Shown one piece after another: positions 12,368 through 23,218 of a DNA stretch of 64,000 nucleotides (its first letter is position 1; each line of letters starts with the position of its first letter). A program made the translations under genes and the position numbers. The stretch comes from Cephalotus follicularis (Eukaryota; Streptophyta; Magnoliopsida; Oxalidales; Cephalotaceae), in the NCBI GenBank assembly GCA_001972305.1, contig BDDD01000711.1, forward strand, positions 547,243 to 611,242, in the 5' to 3' direction. The notes below the pieces were generated by a model. The model saw only the letters and a list, made by a program, of their open reading frames with translations, had not been told where the DNA came from and made no database searches.

Positions 12368-12525
12368 TTCCTTGTAAAGATGTACAAAATTCAGAACGGC
12401 AATAAATAAAGTTGAATTTTTCTTCAAAAATTGTGTTCAAGATCATAGTTCCAAGTTTGCAAGGGACCGGAGGACCAATATTCATGTCCTTAAACCTCTG
12501 AACAGCTACCGATCAACTCCCTCAA
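12368..12525 (+). other. Untranslated region after integrase
   Basis: Short spacer with an AATAAA-type hexamer at about 12402. Nothing else is seen. Confidence 0.4.
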
Positions 12526-13215
12526 AGCACCAAAAAGCCTCCCCACCAGGGGAGCACCAAAAGACCCCCCAGGGGGAAAATTGAAAAAATAACGCCAAGC
12601 AAAGGACAACCACCTGAGGTACCCCAAACACTTAACTAACACTAAGGAGGTAGGATCTCACCCCGGCCAGGTACCGAAGGGAACCACCAAGGCTCACCTG
12701 ACAAAACATCTTCAGGGACCGAGCTGGTCCAAGGTCAGGAGGACGGGCAAAACAAAGGAAAACTTCCTACCCTCCATTAACGCCTGTGAGCATGCCCGGG
12801 GACAAACATCCGAGGACGCCACCAGACCTCAGCTTAGGGTCGACCAACCCGAGCTGCGACGTCAACCTAAGTTTTGACTAACCAGCAACAAAGCCTCCCC
12901 CAGGGGAGCACTCAACGAAAGACCCCCCAGGGGGCATTCAAAAAAGACCCCCAAGGGGCAATTCAAAAAAGACCCCCAGGGGGCAACCCAACAAAGCCTC
13001 CCCCAGGGGAGCACCCAACAAAGCCTCCCCTAGGGCAGCACCCGCCAAAGCCTCCCACAGGGGAGTACTCATCGAAAGACCCCCCAGGGGGCATTCCAAA
13101 AAGACCCCCAGGGGGCAATTCAACAAAGCCTCCTCCAGGGGAGCATTCAACAAAGACTCCTCCAGGGGAGCACTCAACAAAGACCCCCAGGGGGCAAAAA
13201 AAGACTCCCCAGGGA
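12526..13215. repeat. GC-rich irregular repeats with CCCCAGGGG cores
   Basis: Interspersed short units of the forms CCTCCCCCAGGGGAGCAC and GACCCCCCAGGGGGCA are joined by CAACAAAG or ATTCAAAAAA linkers. They are densest at 12890-13215 (about 14 units). Each core is a near-perfect palindrome. Such arrays are common in the 3' region of Tat elements. Pro/Gly-rich ORFs on both strands here are products of the repeat, not genes. Confidence 0.8.
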
Positions 13216-13812
13216 GCACACTCTGGTCGGCAACACCATGGAAACTTGTTCGACAGACCTAAAGTCATGTCTTGAGAGGAAAATACATGGGAACTCGCAA
13301 CGATCAAGTTCGTTGTACTGAGCACTTTAATACAAGTGTCCCTACAAGGACTGCAAGCTTAGACGACCTGGTTCACAACATGCTGAACCAGATGATATCC
13401 TGCTCGGCAAACCCATAGGAACTTGCCCGGGCAGATCAAAAAACTTAGTCTACGAACACAACAAAACTCGTAAAGACTAAGTCTCTTTGCCTAAGCGCCT
13501 TTGAAATAAGGTGTCCTAAGGGGACTGCAAAGCTTAGGTGGTCAAGCCTGAAGATTGTTCTATTATTTGCAGTCAATTATCCTAAGGGAGTGGTGAATTC
13601 TCGGGAAGAGCTCTAGCATAGCATACAACGCTAATAAAGCAAGGAAAGCCCAGGGAGAAGAAGCCTAATGCTTCGCAAGTACTTGATGACATTTCAAAGC
13701 AAAGAAAGAAAGCATGCACATTTGAGGTGCAAAAATACTTCATTTTTATTGATTGATAGAAAAGTACATTGCAAGAGAAAAGGAAAATACAAAAGGCAAA
13801 CTAAAAATTCTA
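13216..13812. other. Tat 3' region, downstream of the antisense ORF stop
   Basis: No gene is supported. Two diverged copies of a segment (about 13250-13370 and 13430-13560) with CTTAGACGACCTGG / CTTAGGTGGTCAAG-like cores are seen. Confidence 0.35.
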
Positions 13813-15595
13813 TTATAAGTCCTCATCCCCTGAAGGGATGTCATGCACAACCAGAGGAGGAGGAGGATCTTGGGGAGTTGGATCTGTTGGAAAAGGAGGA
13901 GAATCCACGGCCACGAGCCTTGGTGAAGGTTCCACGACCAGGGGGTCAGAGACAGAGGCCTCAGTGAGGACAGTGGAGAGGGGTTCCGCTTCCGAGGGGT
14001 CAGCATCAGACCCCCCGGTACCACCCAGGAACATGACAACATCGCGTCCCTCAGGGGTCCACTCAGGGTCCCAGGCTGGGTCCTGACCCTCGTCCGCAGC
14101 TTGGAAGGACCTCTCCTCGGCTTCATCGACTCCATCGGGGATGAAGTCATAATCATTTACCTGAGGCCCACAGATGATAGACTCTAGGGGAAGTTCAGGG
14201 TGAAACTCCACCATGTTTTGACAGGAGTAAAACCCCCGCCGAAACAGGACTGAAGACTTCTTGAAGACCTCCTTATTGAAGCCCTCTGAGGCCCTGTAAA
14301 TGTCAACAACCCTGGCCATGGCTTCTTCAAACTCCGCAGAAGCCTGGAAGTTGTCCACAGCCCTGGCCATGGCCTCTTCAAACCCCGCTGAAGTCTTGAA
14401 GTTCTCCACAGCCTTGTCTATGGCCTCCCAAAACTCCAGGGAAGCCTTGAAATCGAGAATGGCCCTCTCCACAGTAGTTTTGGTCCGGACCCCCTCAAGT
14501 TCCTTGTGCCCTGCAAGCCTCTCACCATAGGACTTCACCTTTCCTTCAAGAAGAGCTATCTTCTCTAGGACAGCCTCCCTTATCCTCTTCTCCCTGGCCA
14601 GATCTTGGAGGGCTTTGTCCTTCTCAGCAGTGAGGCGCTCCTGGACACTAATCACTTCCTCGAGCTAGGCCTTCAGCACATCCTCCCTCCGCTTGAATTC
14701 AGCGTTCTCAGCACCGAGCTGTTCAAGCAGGGACCTCTCCTGGTCAGTCCTCTCCATGGCAAGCTGGGCATCGTTCATCAGCTGAAAAGAAGAATGTAAA
14801 GTCAGGGGAGGGTAGAAGAGCCAATAATGTCAAGAGTTTGAAAAAATTCACTAACCCTGAAGCCTCTTTAGAAGAGGTGGATCCACAGGTGGTGGATGTC
14901 CCAGTCCTCTCTCAGCTTCACCTCATGGGGGAAAAGGCCAGCCTTCCCCAGCTTGACAGTGACCCCCGCCATCTTTAGATTCACCCCAGTCCTGCCAAGC
15001 CTCTCAAGGATCTTAGTAATTTGATCCATCTCTTTGGCAGGGTATACCATGGTGGGGTCCTGGGGGCCCTCCTCAATGGGTTCAGCCCTAGGAGTGTCTC
15101 CCCCCTCCGTCCTCTGCCACCTCTACGGATGATCGAGATCATCGACAGCAGCCCGCTTTCCCCAGGTAATCTCAGCACTCCTCTCCTCAGTCCTGGCCCC
15201 AATGGCCACATTGGTCCTAGCCGTCACCGCGACCTCGTCCCCGGGGTCCACGATCTTGGCCCTGGCCGCTTTGGCCACAGCTCTGGTACTGGCTTCCTCG
15301 CCAGCCATAGCCCTGGACCTCGCCTCCTCGGCGTCCTTTCGAGCTCTCTCTTCAGCCCTGGCCTTAGCCTCCTCGGCCTTTCTCCTGGCCCCCTCTTGTG
15401 CCCTGGCCTTTTCAGCGGCCACCTCGTGTAATAACCGCAAATTCAATTCGTGTACATTGTAATATTGATTAATAAAATGTGCACTCATTTGAATTTGATG
15501 TCCAATTATTATAAAATTGTGTTTGGTAATTGCTTGGGATGAATGGATGTACAATTGGTGAAGTATCAAACTTAAGACACCCTAAAACAATCATC

Positions 15596-15676
15596 GACAG
15601 CCGACTGTCACAGGGGAACAGTCGACTGTCTGAGGCGTGAGTGGATAGTCGACTGCCTAATGCATCTAGTCGACTG
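15596..15676. repeat. TCGA palindrome array, CAGTCGACTG type, U3 cluster
   Basis: Four copies (CAGCCGACTG, CAGTCGACTG, TAGTCGACTG, TAGTCGACTG) at spacings of about 20-27 bases, with unrelated spacers. They lie upstream of the TATATC promoter-like site near 15943. Confidence 0.8.
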
Positions 15677-16738
15677 GAATGGCACAGAACAGGTACCTGG
15701 CAGGCGCAAATACAGTGATACCAAGTGTTCTAAAGGTGGCATGCATGGGAAATACGTGTCACCAGCTGCCATAACATGCAAGGGGAGTGCCTTGCATGTC
15801 CTCTATTCTCTCTGCAAAGATTGCAGACCTGCAACCTGCAAAATAGAAGAGAAAAGGGTAAGAAAAGAGGTGCATGTGAGAGAGAGAAGAAAAAGAGAGA
15901 AGATGTGTAATGGAGCCTGACGAATTCAAGGTTCCTAAACCTTTATATCAGATGTCCAGGAGCTGAATGAGTATTAGAAAACACTGGAGATAGAGGAGAG
16001 TAGCTGAAAAGATTATCGAAAGCTTGCATTGGAGGATTTAGAGAACTCAAAGAAGGAGACTTGGAACCTTGGATTCTCCTGGTAAGTTTCCAATTCGAAC
16101 TCACTGTTAATGTGATGATAGTATGACTAGGAAGATGTTTAATACCTTCTGTTAACATGGATAAAGATTGGCATCTTCTAGAATTAAAATGGAAAGTAGC
16201 ATATGGTTCAAGAAAGTGGAAATTATAACCTCTAATTAGGATTGTAGTTATTGTTAGTTGTCAAGATAAATGTACATTGATTCCCTTAAGTATAGTCACA
16301 CCTTCTGTTCACACGTTTAAGATCAAGAAGTTGGAATTGAAGGATACTTGACATAAGGTTCATAGAGATATGGTATAAAAGGGTGTTTATGAAGCTTAAT
16401 GAACTAAGGATTAACTACCATTGGGATTGTAGTTGTCATAAGAAGTTACTGAAACCTACTGATACTAATGCATGTGTCTGTAAACATGCATGCACTGTAT
16501 AGATTGATTCTGCTGGAATTGAAAGAGTGATTGGTGAAAGAGGCTTGGAAACTCAAAGAGAAAGATCATTCCAATTGATCTTGGGATAAGCTATTAAGGT
16601 AGGGGTAATGACATGTTTATGGAAGATATTTTATGCATATCATGTATGTTTATTTCCTACTTGATTGCATGTATTGATTGGATCGCATTAGACATTGAAA
16701 AATCACACAACTGCTACTGCCTGCATTTTCTGGGCAGA

Positions 16739-16857
16739 AGCGGTCGATTGTTCTTCATGGCAGTCGACTGCTCAACCCTATCCAGTCGACTGTTAAGGCA
16801 AAGCAGTCGGCTACTCAACCAAAGCAGCCGACTGTTCTTGAGGGCAATCGACTGTCC
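16739..16857. repeat. TCGA palindrome array, CAGTCGACTG type, leader cluster
   Basis: Six copies with one-base variants (CGGTCGATTG, CAGTCGACTG twice, CAGTCGGCTA, CAGCCGACTG, CAATCGACTG), spaced 19-25 bases. It lies about 140 bases after a donor-like AAG/GTAGGG at 16598, so probably within a leader intron. Confidence 0.8.
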
Positions 16858-17642
16858 TGGGTAAAATTGCATGATATAGATTGAATTGCTACTGTCTTGT
16901 AATGTTGTTGAACTGTATATGCTACCATCATATAGAATATACTGTTTTGGTGTTATGTAACACCACTACCACTTATATTTCAACGATCGAACGAAATATG
17001 TGCTATATGCACAATTCATGGTTTAACTATCATTTTCAAATAAAAACTATTGTTTTAAAGGAACTACTGATTTTTCCTCCTATGTGAGGCACCTACTGTT
17101 TTGTTTCCCAAACTGGAAACCACTACTGTATTGATATCGTTTTCCTCATATGAGATGTACGATCACTGAAATGTTATATGTTTCTAAAGAAAACACTTTG
17201 ATATTGCATATTATTTATATATGTAGTATTATTATTGAATTACACTGATTGAATTGATTGTCTATGCGTATTGCCGATTAGTCGAGTGATGACACAGGTC
17301 ACTGGCTAACGGAGGTGGTCCTATGTGCCAGGAGTTGGCTAGAGTACACACCAAAACTGCCTGCAATGCAGAGCTTGATTGTTAACCGCCCGCTTAATGC
17401 CGGTAGTACTGTCTATCTCCTATCATCAACGGAGTTGGGGTGATAGCTAGGTGGCTCGACGTAGGCTAGGGGTTAGCGACGTCTTGATGCCCAATACTGG
17501 TCTTCGGACAACCACTGGATTGATTGATTGTACCCTTGTACGGTATTCTTGCATATGGATTGTCTATGGCCACTTGGCATGATTGCTTATATATTGGCAC
17601 ATTTAAATATTATTTTAAATATAAACTGTCATACATGTTGCA

Positions 17643-18562
17643 CTAGCTCGATTGTATATCCGGGAGATAGTGAGATTGCATGGGGTGCCGGTCAGTATTG
17701 TCTGCGACCGAGATGCTAGATTTACTTCAAGGTTCTGGAAGAAGTTCCAAACAGCGATGGGAACGACCTTGAACTTTAGCACTGCATTCCACCCACAGAC
17801 TGACGGACAGTCCGAGTGTACGATTCAGACTCTGGAGGATATGCTACGGGCTTGTATGATTGATTTTGCTGGGAGTTGGGAGGATCATCTAGCATTGATT
17901 GAGTTCTCTTACAACAACAGTTTTCACACCAGCATTGGAATGGCTCCCTATGAAGCTTTGTACGGGAGAAAGTGCAGATCACCTATTTGATGGGACAAAG
18001 TAGGTGAGAGACAAGTGCTTGGACCAAACTTGGTACAAGAGACCACTGATAAAGTGGAGATGATCAAGAAGAGACTGCTAGCTGCACAAAGTCGGTAGAA
18101 GAGTTACGCCGATAGCAGAAGAAGGAAGCTAGAATTTGAGAAGGGAGATCATGTTTTCTTGAAGATCTCGCCTTCAAAAGGGATACACCGTTTTGGGCTC
18201 AAAGGGAAGCTGGCTCCAAGGTATATTGGACCTTATGAGATACTGGAGAGAGTGGGGGAGGTAGCATACCAGATTGCACTACTGCCTAGTTTGTCGGATG
18301 TGCATAACGTATTTCATGTTTCAATGCTACAGAAATACGTACCCGACCCATCTCACATTCTGAGCTACGACCCTGGATTCGCTAGTCCTAGATTAACATA
18401 TGAGGAAAGGCCGACAAGGATTGTGGATCGAATGGAAAAGGTTCTAAGGAACAAGACCATTCCTATGGTAAAAGTGTTGTGGCGTTTTCACGGAGCGGAA
18501 GAAGCTACGTGGGAGCGTGAGGACGAAATGAGGGAGACATTTCCCCACTTGTTCGAAATGTA
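17643..18562 (+). pseudogene. Chromovirus integrase end plus chromodomain
   Basis: The reading opens at [18 protein letters not shown] and carries the second catalytic Asp region ([13 protein letters not shown]), HPQTDGQSE with the catalytic Glu, and the GPY/F-type C-terminal module (APRYIGPYEIL). It ends with a chromodomain-like tail (VKVLWRFHGAEEATWE). The first catalytic Asp is lost in the deletion. In-frame stops are TGA at about 17988 and TAG at about 18098. The PPT (AAGGATGGGGGAA) follows at 18596-18608. Confidence 0.9.
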
Positions 18563-18775
18563 ATGAAGGGCTAAATTCGAGGACGAATTTTCTTTAAGGA
18601 TGGGGGAATGTAATAACCGCAAATTCAATTTGTGTACATTGTAATATTGATTAATAAAATGTGCACTCATTTGAATTTAATGTCCAATTATTATAAAATT
18701 GTGTTTGGTAATTCCTTGGGATGAATGGATGTACAATTGGTGAAGTATCAAACTTAAGACACCCTAAAACAGCCA

Positions 18776-18860
18776 TCGACAGCCGACTGTCACAGGGGAA
18801 CAGTCAACTGTCTGAGACGTGAGTGGACAGTCGACTGCCCAATGCATCCAGTCGACTGGA
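18776..18860. repeat. TCGA palindrome array, U3 cluster of 3' LTR
   Basis: Same four sites as 15596-15676, with independent point changes (for example one CAGTCAACTG). Confidence 0.8.
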
Positions 18861-19917
18861 ATGGCACAGAACAGGTGCTTGGCAGGCGCAGAGACAGTGA
18901 TGCCAAGTGTTCTAAAGGTGGCATGCATGGGAAATACGTGTCACCAGTTGCCATAACATGCAAGGGGAGTGCCTTGCATGTCCTCTATTCTCTCTGCAAA
19001 GATTGCAGACCTGCAACCTGCAAAATAGAAGAGAAAAGGGTAAGAAAAGAGGTGCATGTGAGAGAGAGAAGAAAATGAGAGAAGCTGTGTAATGGAGCCT
19101 GACGAATTCAAGGTTCCTAAACCTTTATATCAGCTGTCCAGGAGCTGAATGAGTGTTAGAAAACACTGGAGATAGAGGAGAGTAGCTGGAAAGATTATCG
19201 AAAGCTTGCATTGGAGGATTTAGAGAGCTCAAAGAAGGAGACTTGGAACCTTGGATTCTCCTGGTAAGTTTCCAATTCGAACTCACTGTTAATGTGATGA
19301 TAGTGTGACTAGGAAGATGTTTAATACCTTCTGTTAACATGGATAAAGATTGGCATCTTCTAGAATTAAAATGGAAAGTAGCATATGGTTCAAGAAAGTG
19401 GAAATTATAACCTCTAATTAGGATTGTAGTTATTGTTAGTTGTCAAGATAAATGTACATTGATTCCCTTAAGCATAGTCACACCTTCTGTTCACACGTTT
19501 AAGATCAAGAAGTTGGAATTGAAGGATACTTGACATAAGGTTCATAGAGATATGGTATAAAAGGGTGTTTATGAAGCTTAATCAACTAAGGATTAACTAC
19601 CATTGGGATTGTAGTTGTCATAAGAAGTTACTGAAACCTACTGATACTAATGCATGTGTCTGTAAAAATGCATGCACTGTATAGATTGATTCTGCTGGAA
19701 TTGAAAGAGTGATTGGTGAAAGAGGCTTGGAAACTCAAAGAGAAAGATCATTCCAATTGATCTTAGGATAAGCTATTAAGGTAGGGGTAATGACATGTTT
19801 ATGGAAGATATTTTATGCATATCATGTATGTTTATTTCCTACTTGATTGCATGTATTGATTGGATCGCATTAGACATTGAAAAATCACACAACTACTAAT
19901 ACCTGCATTTTCTGGGC

Positions 19918-20039
19918 AGAAGCAGTCGAATGTTCTTCATGGCAGTCGACTGCTCAACCCTATCCAGTCGACTGTTAAGGCAAAGCAGTCGACTACTCAA
20001 CCAAAGCAGCCGACTGTTCTTGAGGGCAATCGACTGTCA
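19918..20039. repeat. TCGA palindrome array, leader cluster of 3' LTR
   Basis: Six sites matching 16739-16857. Some are nearer the consensus here (CAGTCGACTA at about 19986), which shows substitutions after insertion. Confidence 0.8.
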
Positions 20040-21842
20040 TGGGTAAAATTGCATGATATAGATTGAATTGCTACTGTCTTGTAATGTTGTTGAACTGTAT
20101 ATGCTACCATCATATAGAATATACTGTTTTGGTGTTATGTAACACCACTACCACTTATATTTCAACGATCGAACGAAATATGTGCTATATACACAATTCA
20201 TAGTTTAACTATCATTTTCAAATAAAAACTATTGTTTTAAAGGAACTACTGATTTTTCCTCCTATGTGAGGCACCTACTGTTTTGTTTCCCAAACTGGAA
20301 ACCACTACTGTATTGATATCGTTTTCCTCATATGAGATGTACGATCACTGAAATGTTATATGTTTCTAAAGAAAACACTTTGATATTGCATATTATTTAT
20401 TTATGTTAAGGATAATTATTGGATTATGCCTGCACGTAGTATGGGATGCGTACGGATGACTTGTATTTATATTCCGGCTTACTGAATGCTTCCGCAAATT
20501 TATTTATGAATTGTTAATTGGAATGCTGGAATATTATTATGCTTATTTCTGATATCACCATATATGCTTGTCCAATGTAAGTTGGGAAAAACGGGGTGTG
20601 ACACCTCGGCACCTCCCCTTGGAGCCCCAATAGCAGTCTTCTTGGAGGCTTTCATCTTCATGAGAGTCTCTTTCTTCCGTGCAGCCTCCCGCCTTTGCTC
20701 CTTGGGGTTCTGTGCCCTGACCTGCTCACGGGCAGACCTAATAGCATCCAGAGCTGATTCTTGGCTTGTCATCGCTGGATAAAAATAATAGAGGGCAGTA
20801 AGGTAAATACTCAGACCAGGGGACAAAGAAAAAACAAAAAGTAATAACAATAATGCAAGACTCCAGAGGAAAGCAAAGCATGGCTCTCCCCTTCAACAGT
20901 GCCCGAGGATGCAAGTTCACCTCGGATGTCCCGTTCCCCCTCTCTCTCGATCCCCACAGGGATCCCCATAGCCAGACCAGGGTTGGCCCTACGCCCTGGG
21001 GCCATGCTCAGCCCAAGATTTCGCAGGTGGATCTCGGACACCACGATTGCTACCTCATCGGGGGCAAGTTCCAGAAGCTTCCCCAGGTCGGTCTTCTCAG
21101 TTACAGACAGCACTGTCCTCTGGTTCAAGTGCACCGTGTCCAGGGAGTCACTCCAGGGGCAAGGAACGAAGTCTGGGAGGTTATTGATCATAAAATACTT
21201 CTCCCTCCAGTGTTTGACTGTCCTAGTGTTATAGGCCAACAACCTGACGATCTTTGCACGAGCTTTGAAGTAGTAGCCGCATTTGGTGGGGGAGGCATTC
21301 AAGAGGTGGAATTCCTTGAACAACTTCACCGTGGCAGTCGCCTCACACTCCAAGCACCTTGCTAGAAACCCAATTATAAATCCCCAAGATTGGGCCTGAA
21401 GCACTGAGGGATGGAGCTGGTAATGCTCGAGGATAGCCCCAGCAAAGGGAACTAGGGGAAGCCTCAACCCATGCACCAGGGCCTCTTGAAACACCACAAA
21501 ATAGCTCTGCTTGCTCTCTGTGGCCACCCTGGGGTCAGAAGGGATCTCCAAGTCCAGGCTGCCAGGGATAGAGTATTCCCTCACCAGCTCCTCCAGTTTC
21601 TTCACATCCATCATTGTCTTTTCAAAGTCGATCCTAACAACTTGGACTCCGGCCTCCGTGGCCTTAACGTTGGGGTTCCCAGCGGTGAAAGCCTCCATTT
21701 CCACCTCCATGTTGAGGGGACGTACTGTGACGGTGACCCCCGTGGATGCCCGGGTAACCACTTCAGGGCGCCTGACGAGTCTTTTGGTTTGCTTGGTTTT
21801 GGCCATGGTGTTTTCAGAGAGAGAGGAAGACGAAGTGGACAT

Positions 21843-22434
21843 GGGAAATCTTTGACAAGTAACGGGTAAATGGAAATTGAGTTCACCTGTGTTCTCGAGC
21901 GAAGAAGGAAACGAAGCTTGAAGATTGGAAGAGCAAGGAATTCAAGAAATCTTTTGCTTTCAGGGTTTATGAAAACGTAAAGAAGATCTCCAAAAGGGGA
22001 AGGGGGTATTTAAAGACCCTAGGAACGGATCTGGACCATAGATCCCAGTTTTTTTCAATGGTGGAGATCCTCCTGTCCAATCAGGAGCGGCAAGCGAAGA
22101 GTTATGCTCGGGCACCAAAGCTTCAGGCGTTCAAAATTTGTAATTTACGGCGCAATGATGGATATTAATTGAGGGGGTATGGCGCGAAATGACATATATC
22201 ACGCCACATCTTATCAACAACTGATATGGGTTATAAGGTTGGGCCCACATAATGATTGGGTCAAACTTATCTACAAAGAGTAAGGCCCCTCTTGAGGCCT
22301 CACAAGCCTCCTTCTCCTTTTCCCTTGGTCAGCCCAGGGTCGATCCGTCAATGGAGTTCTGCCCGGGTTATTACTCTCAACTCTGCTCCTCCTCCTCTGC
22401 CAAGGCCAGAGGAGAAGGACCAGGGGGGCATATG
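21843..22434. other. Tat 3' end: upstream region of the antisense ORF and PPT
   Basis: No coding sequence. A TATTTAAAGA at 22007-22016 reads TCTTTAAATA on the minus strand, about 165 bases before the antisense start, and may be its TATA box. A polypurine tract (ACCAGGGGGG, 22421-22430) sits four bases before the 3' LTR. Confidence 0.5.
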
Positions 22435-23065
22435 ATATGTGAAAATTCCTTTTTTAAGCATAAGGACACGTGCCTCCTGGAAATGACGATAGATGTCATT
22501 CTAGGGCATGGGCACGTGGCCTGACACCATATCAAAAAGGCAACAGAGGCCATCAAACCCATAGACGTGCACGCCACCATATCAACAAGGCAACAGAGGC
22601 CACCAAACCCATAGACGTGCACGCCACCATATCAACAAGGCAACAGAGGCCACCAAATCCATAGACGTGCACGCCACCACATCAAAAAGGGAAAAGGTCA
22701 CATAATCCGACGAAGATTAGGGGAAATGCCTCTACTCCCGAGGCATTTTCCTTAGGGGCAACCACCAACTCCTGATTGGACGCTCAACAGTTACATTGGA
22801 GGTCTATAAATACTAAATCAAACGACTTCAACAAGGTCAGCCATTTTTGCATTCTAAAGAACCTAGCTTTCTCTGTGCAATTACTAACTAGAGCGTCGGA
22901 GTGTCCCCAGGAGAACAACCTCCTGAACCTTCTACCATTGTCTTTCACTTGTGCAGGGATCATCAATCACCAAACACTCTTTCTTGAACAGATTCCAGCG
23001 TTTCTCTAAACAAATCAAGCCCTTACACGTGGGGTACTATTGAAAAAAGGAATTCTGCATCAACA
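22435..23065 (+). repeat. 3' LTR of the Tat element
   Basis: 631 bp, TGATATG to TGCATCAACA, with the same 50-bp minisatellite and TATAAATA as the 5' LTR. TGTAT follows at 23066-23070. Confidence 0.9.
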
Positions 23066-23071
23066 TGTATA

Positions 23072-23122
<51 letters not shown>

Positions 23123-23218
23123 AACATTAAGTATAATAGTATGTGAGTTTTAAAAATAAGAAACTACCAGTTTGGTGGTTGTATATATTAGTTTGATGTA
23201 TGAGGTCTTGAGTTCAAA
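23066..23218. repeat. Right inverted arm of the foldback element, outer part
   Basis: Inverted match of 5079-5212, including a (CA)n tract (23078-23110) and the tRNA-like box segment. Similarity stops at about 23218, so the true right end is lost or shorter. Confidence 0.8.

Larger units (their letters stand above)
15427..17642 (+). repeat. 5' LTR of the nested chromovirus, 3' end deleted
   Basis: It starts TGTAATAACCGC. It aligns closely with 18609-20403 and then with 39600-40018 of the solo LTR, including the CGAGTGATG..GGTCACTG block. It stops abruptly at 17642, where integrase codons begin, so the deletion joined LTR sequence directly to pol. Confidence 0.85.
15427..20603 (+). mobile_element. 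Nested, internally deleted chromovirus (Ty3/gypsy)
   Basis: TG..CA ends are flanked by CCTCG at 15422-15426 and 20604-20608. The only coding sequence is the end of integrase with a chromodomain (17643-18562). Primer-binding site, gag, protease, RT and RNase H are missing. The two LTRs have different deletions. It interrupts the antisense ORF of the Tat element precisely. Confidence 0.93.
18609..20603 (+). repeat. 3' LTR of the nested chromovirus, central deletion
   Basis: 1995 bp, TGTAATAACC to GGGTGTGACA. Near 20404 it skips about 600 bases present in the solo LTR (about 39620-40230), then resumes with the CCTGCACGTAGTATGGG..CTTCCGC end module. Confidence 0.88.
13813..21842 (-). pseudogene. 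Antisense ORF of the Tat element (gypsy-type transposon protein)
   Basis: The minus-strand gene starts at 21842. Exon 1 (21842-20921) encodes about 307 residues. Its middle (GLRLPLVPFAGAILEHYQLH, then LQAQSWGFIIGFLARCLE) resembles the putative gypsy-type transposon family (Pfam Transposase_28) commonly found antisense in Tat elements. An intron at 20775-20920 has GT/AG ends, and phase 1 is kept. Exon 2 runs to 20604, where a chromovirus is inserted; the frame continues at 15421 into an Ala/Glu/Lys-rich coiled coil. Frame changes lie near 15120 and 14900, and there is a possible intron at 14782-14855. A TAG at 14667-14665 sits where CAG is expected. The last part has 16-residue repeats with FEEAMARAV and an acidic tail, ending at TAA 13815-13813. 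Function is unknown. Confidence 0.75.
6040..23065 (+). mobile_element. Ty3/gypsy Tat-lineage LTR retrotransposon
   Basis: The two LTRs (6040-6671 and 22435-23065) start TGATATG and end CATCAATA or CATCAACA. They are flanked by TGTAT (6035-6039 and 23066-23070). Domain order is gag, protease, RT, RNase H, a second (archaic-type) RNase H and integrase, ending at 12367. A 10-kb 3' region follows with a minus-strand ORF. The second RNase H and the antisense ORF are hallmarks of plant Tat elements. A chromovirus (15427-20603) is nested in it. Multiple stops and frameshifts make it non-autonomous now. It is inserted in the arm of a foldback element. Confidence 0.9.

Noticed and set aside
12874..13325. 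Long Pro/Gly-rich ORFs on both strands
   Set aside because: They follow exactly the GC-rich repeat array; the low-complexity translation changes with repeat phase and no domain is present.
15057..15131. A second short intron in the antisense ORF
   Set aside because: A simple frame change explains the reading better: the segment between remains protein-like in the next frame, and 70 bases is short for a plant intron.
15596..16857. Regularly spaced palindromes reminiscent of a CRISPR array
   Set aside because: Repeats are only about 10 bases, variable, and unevenly spaced (about 19-27). The context is plant retrotransposon LTRs, with no cas genes.
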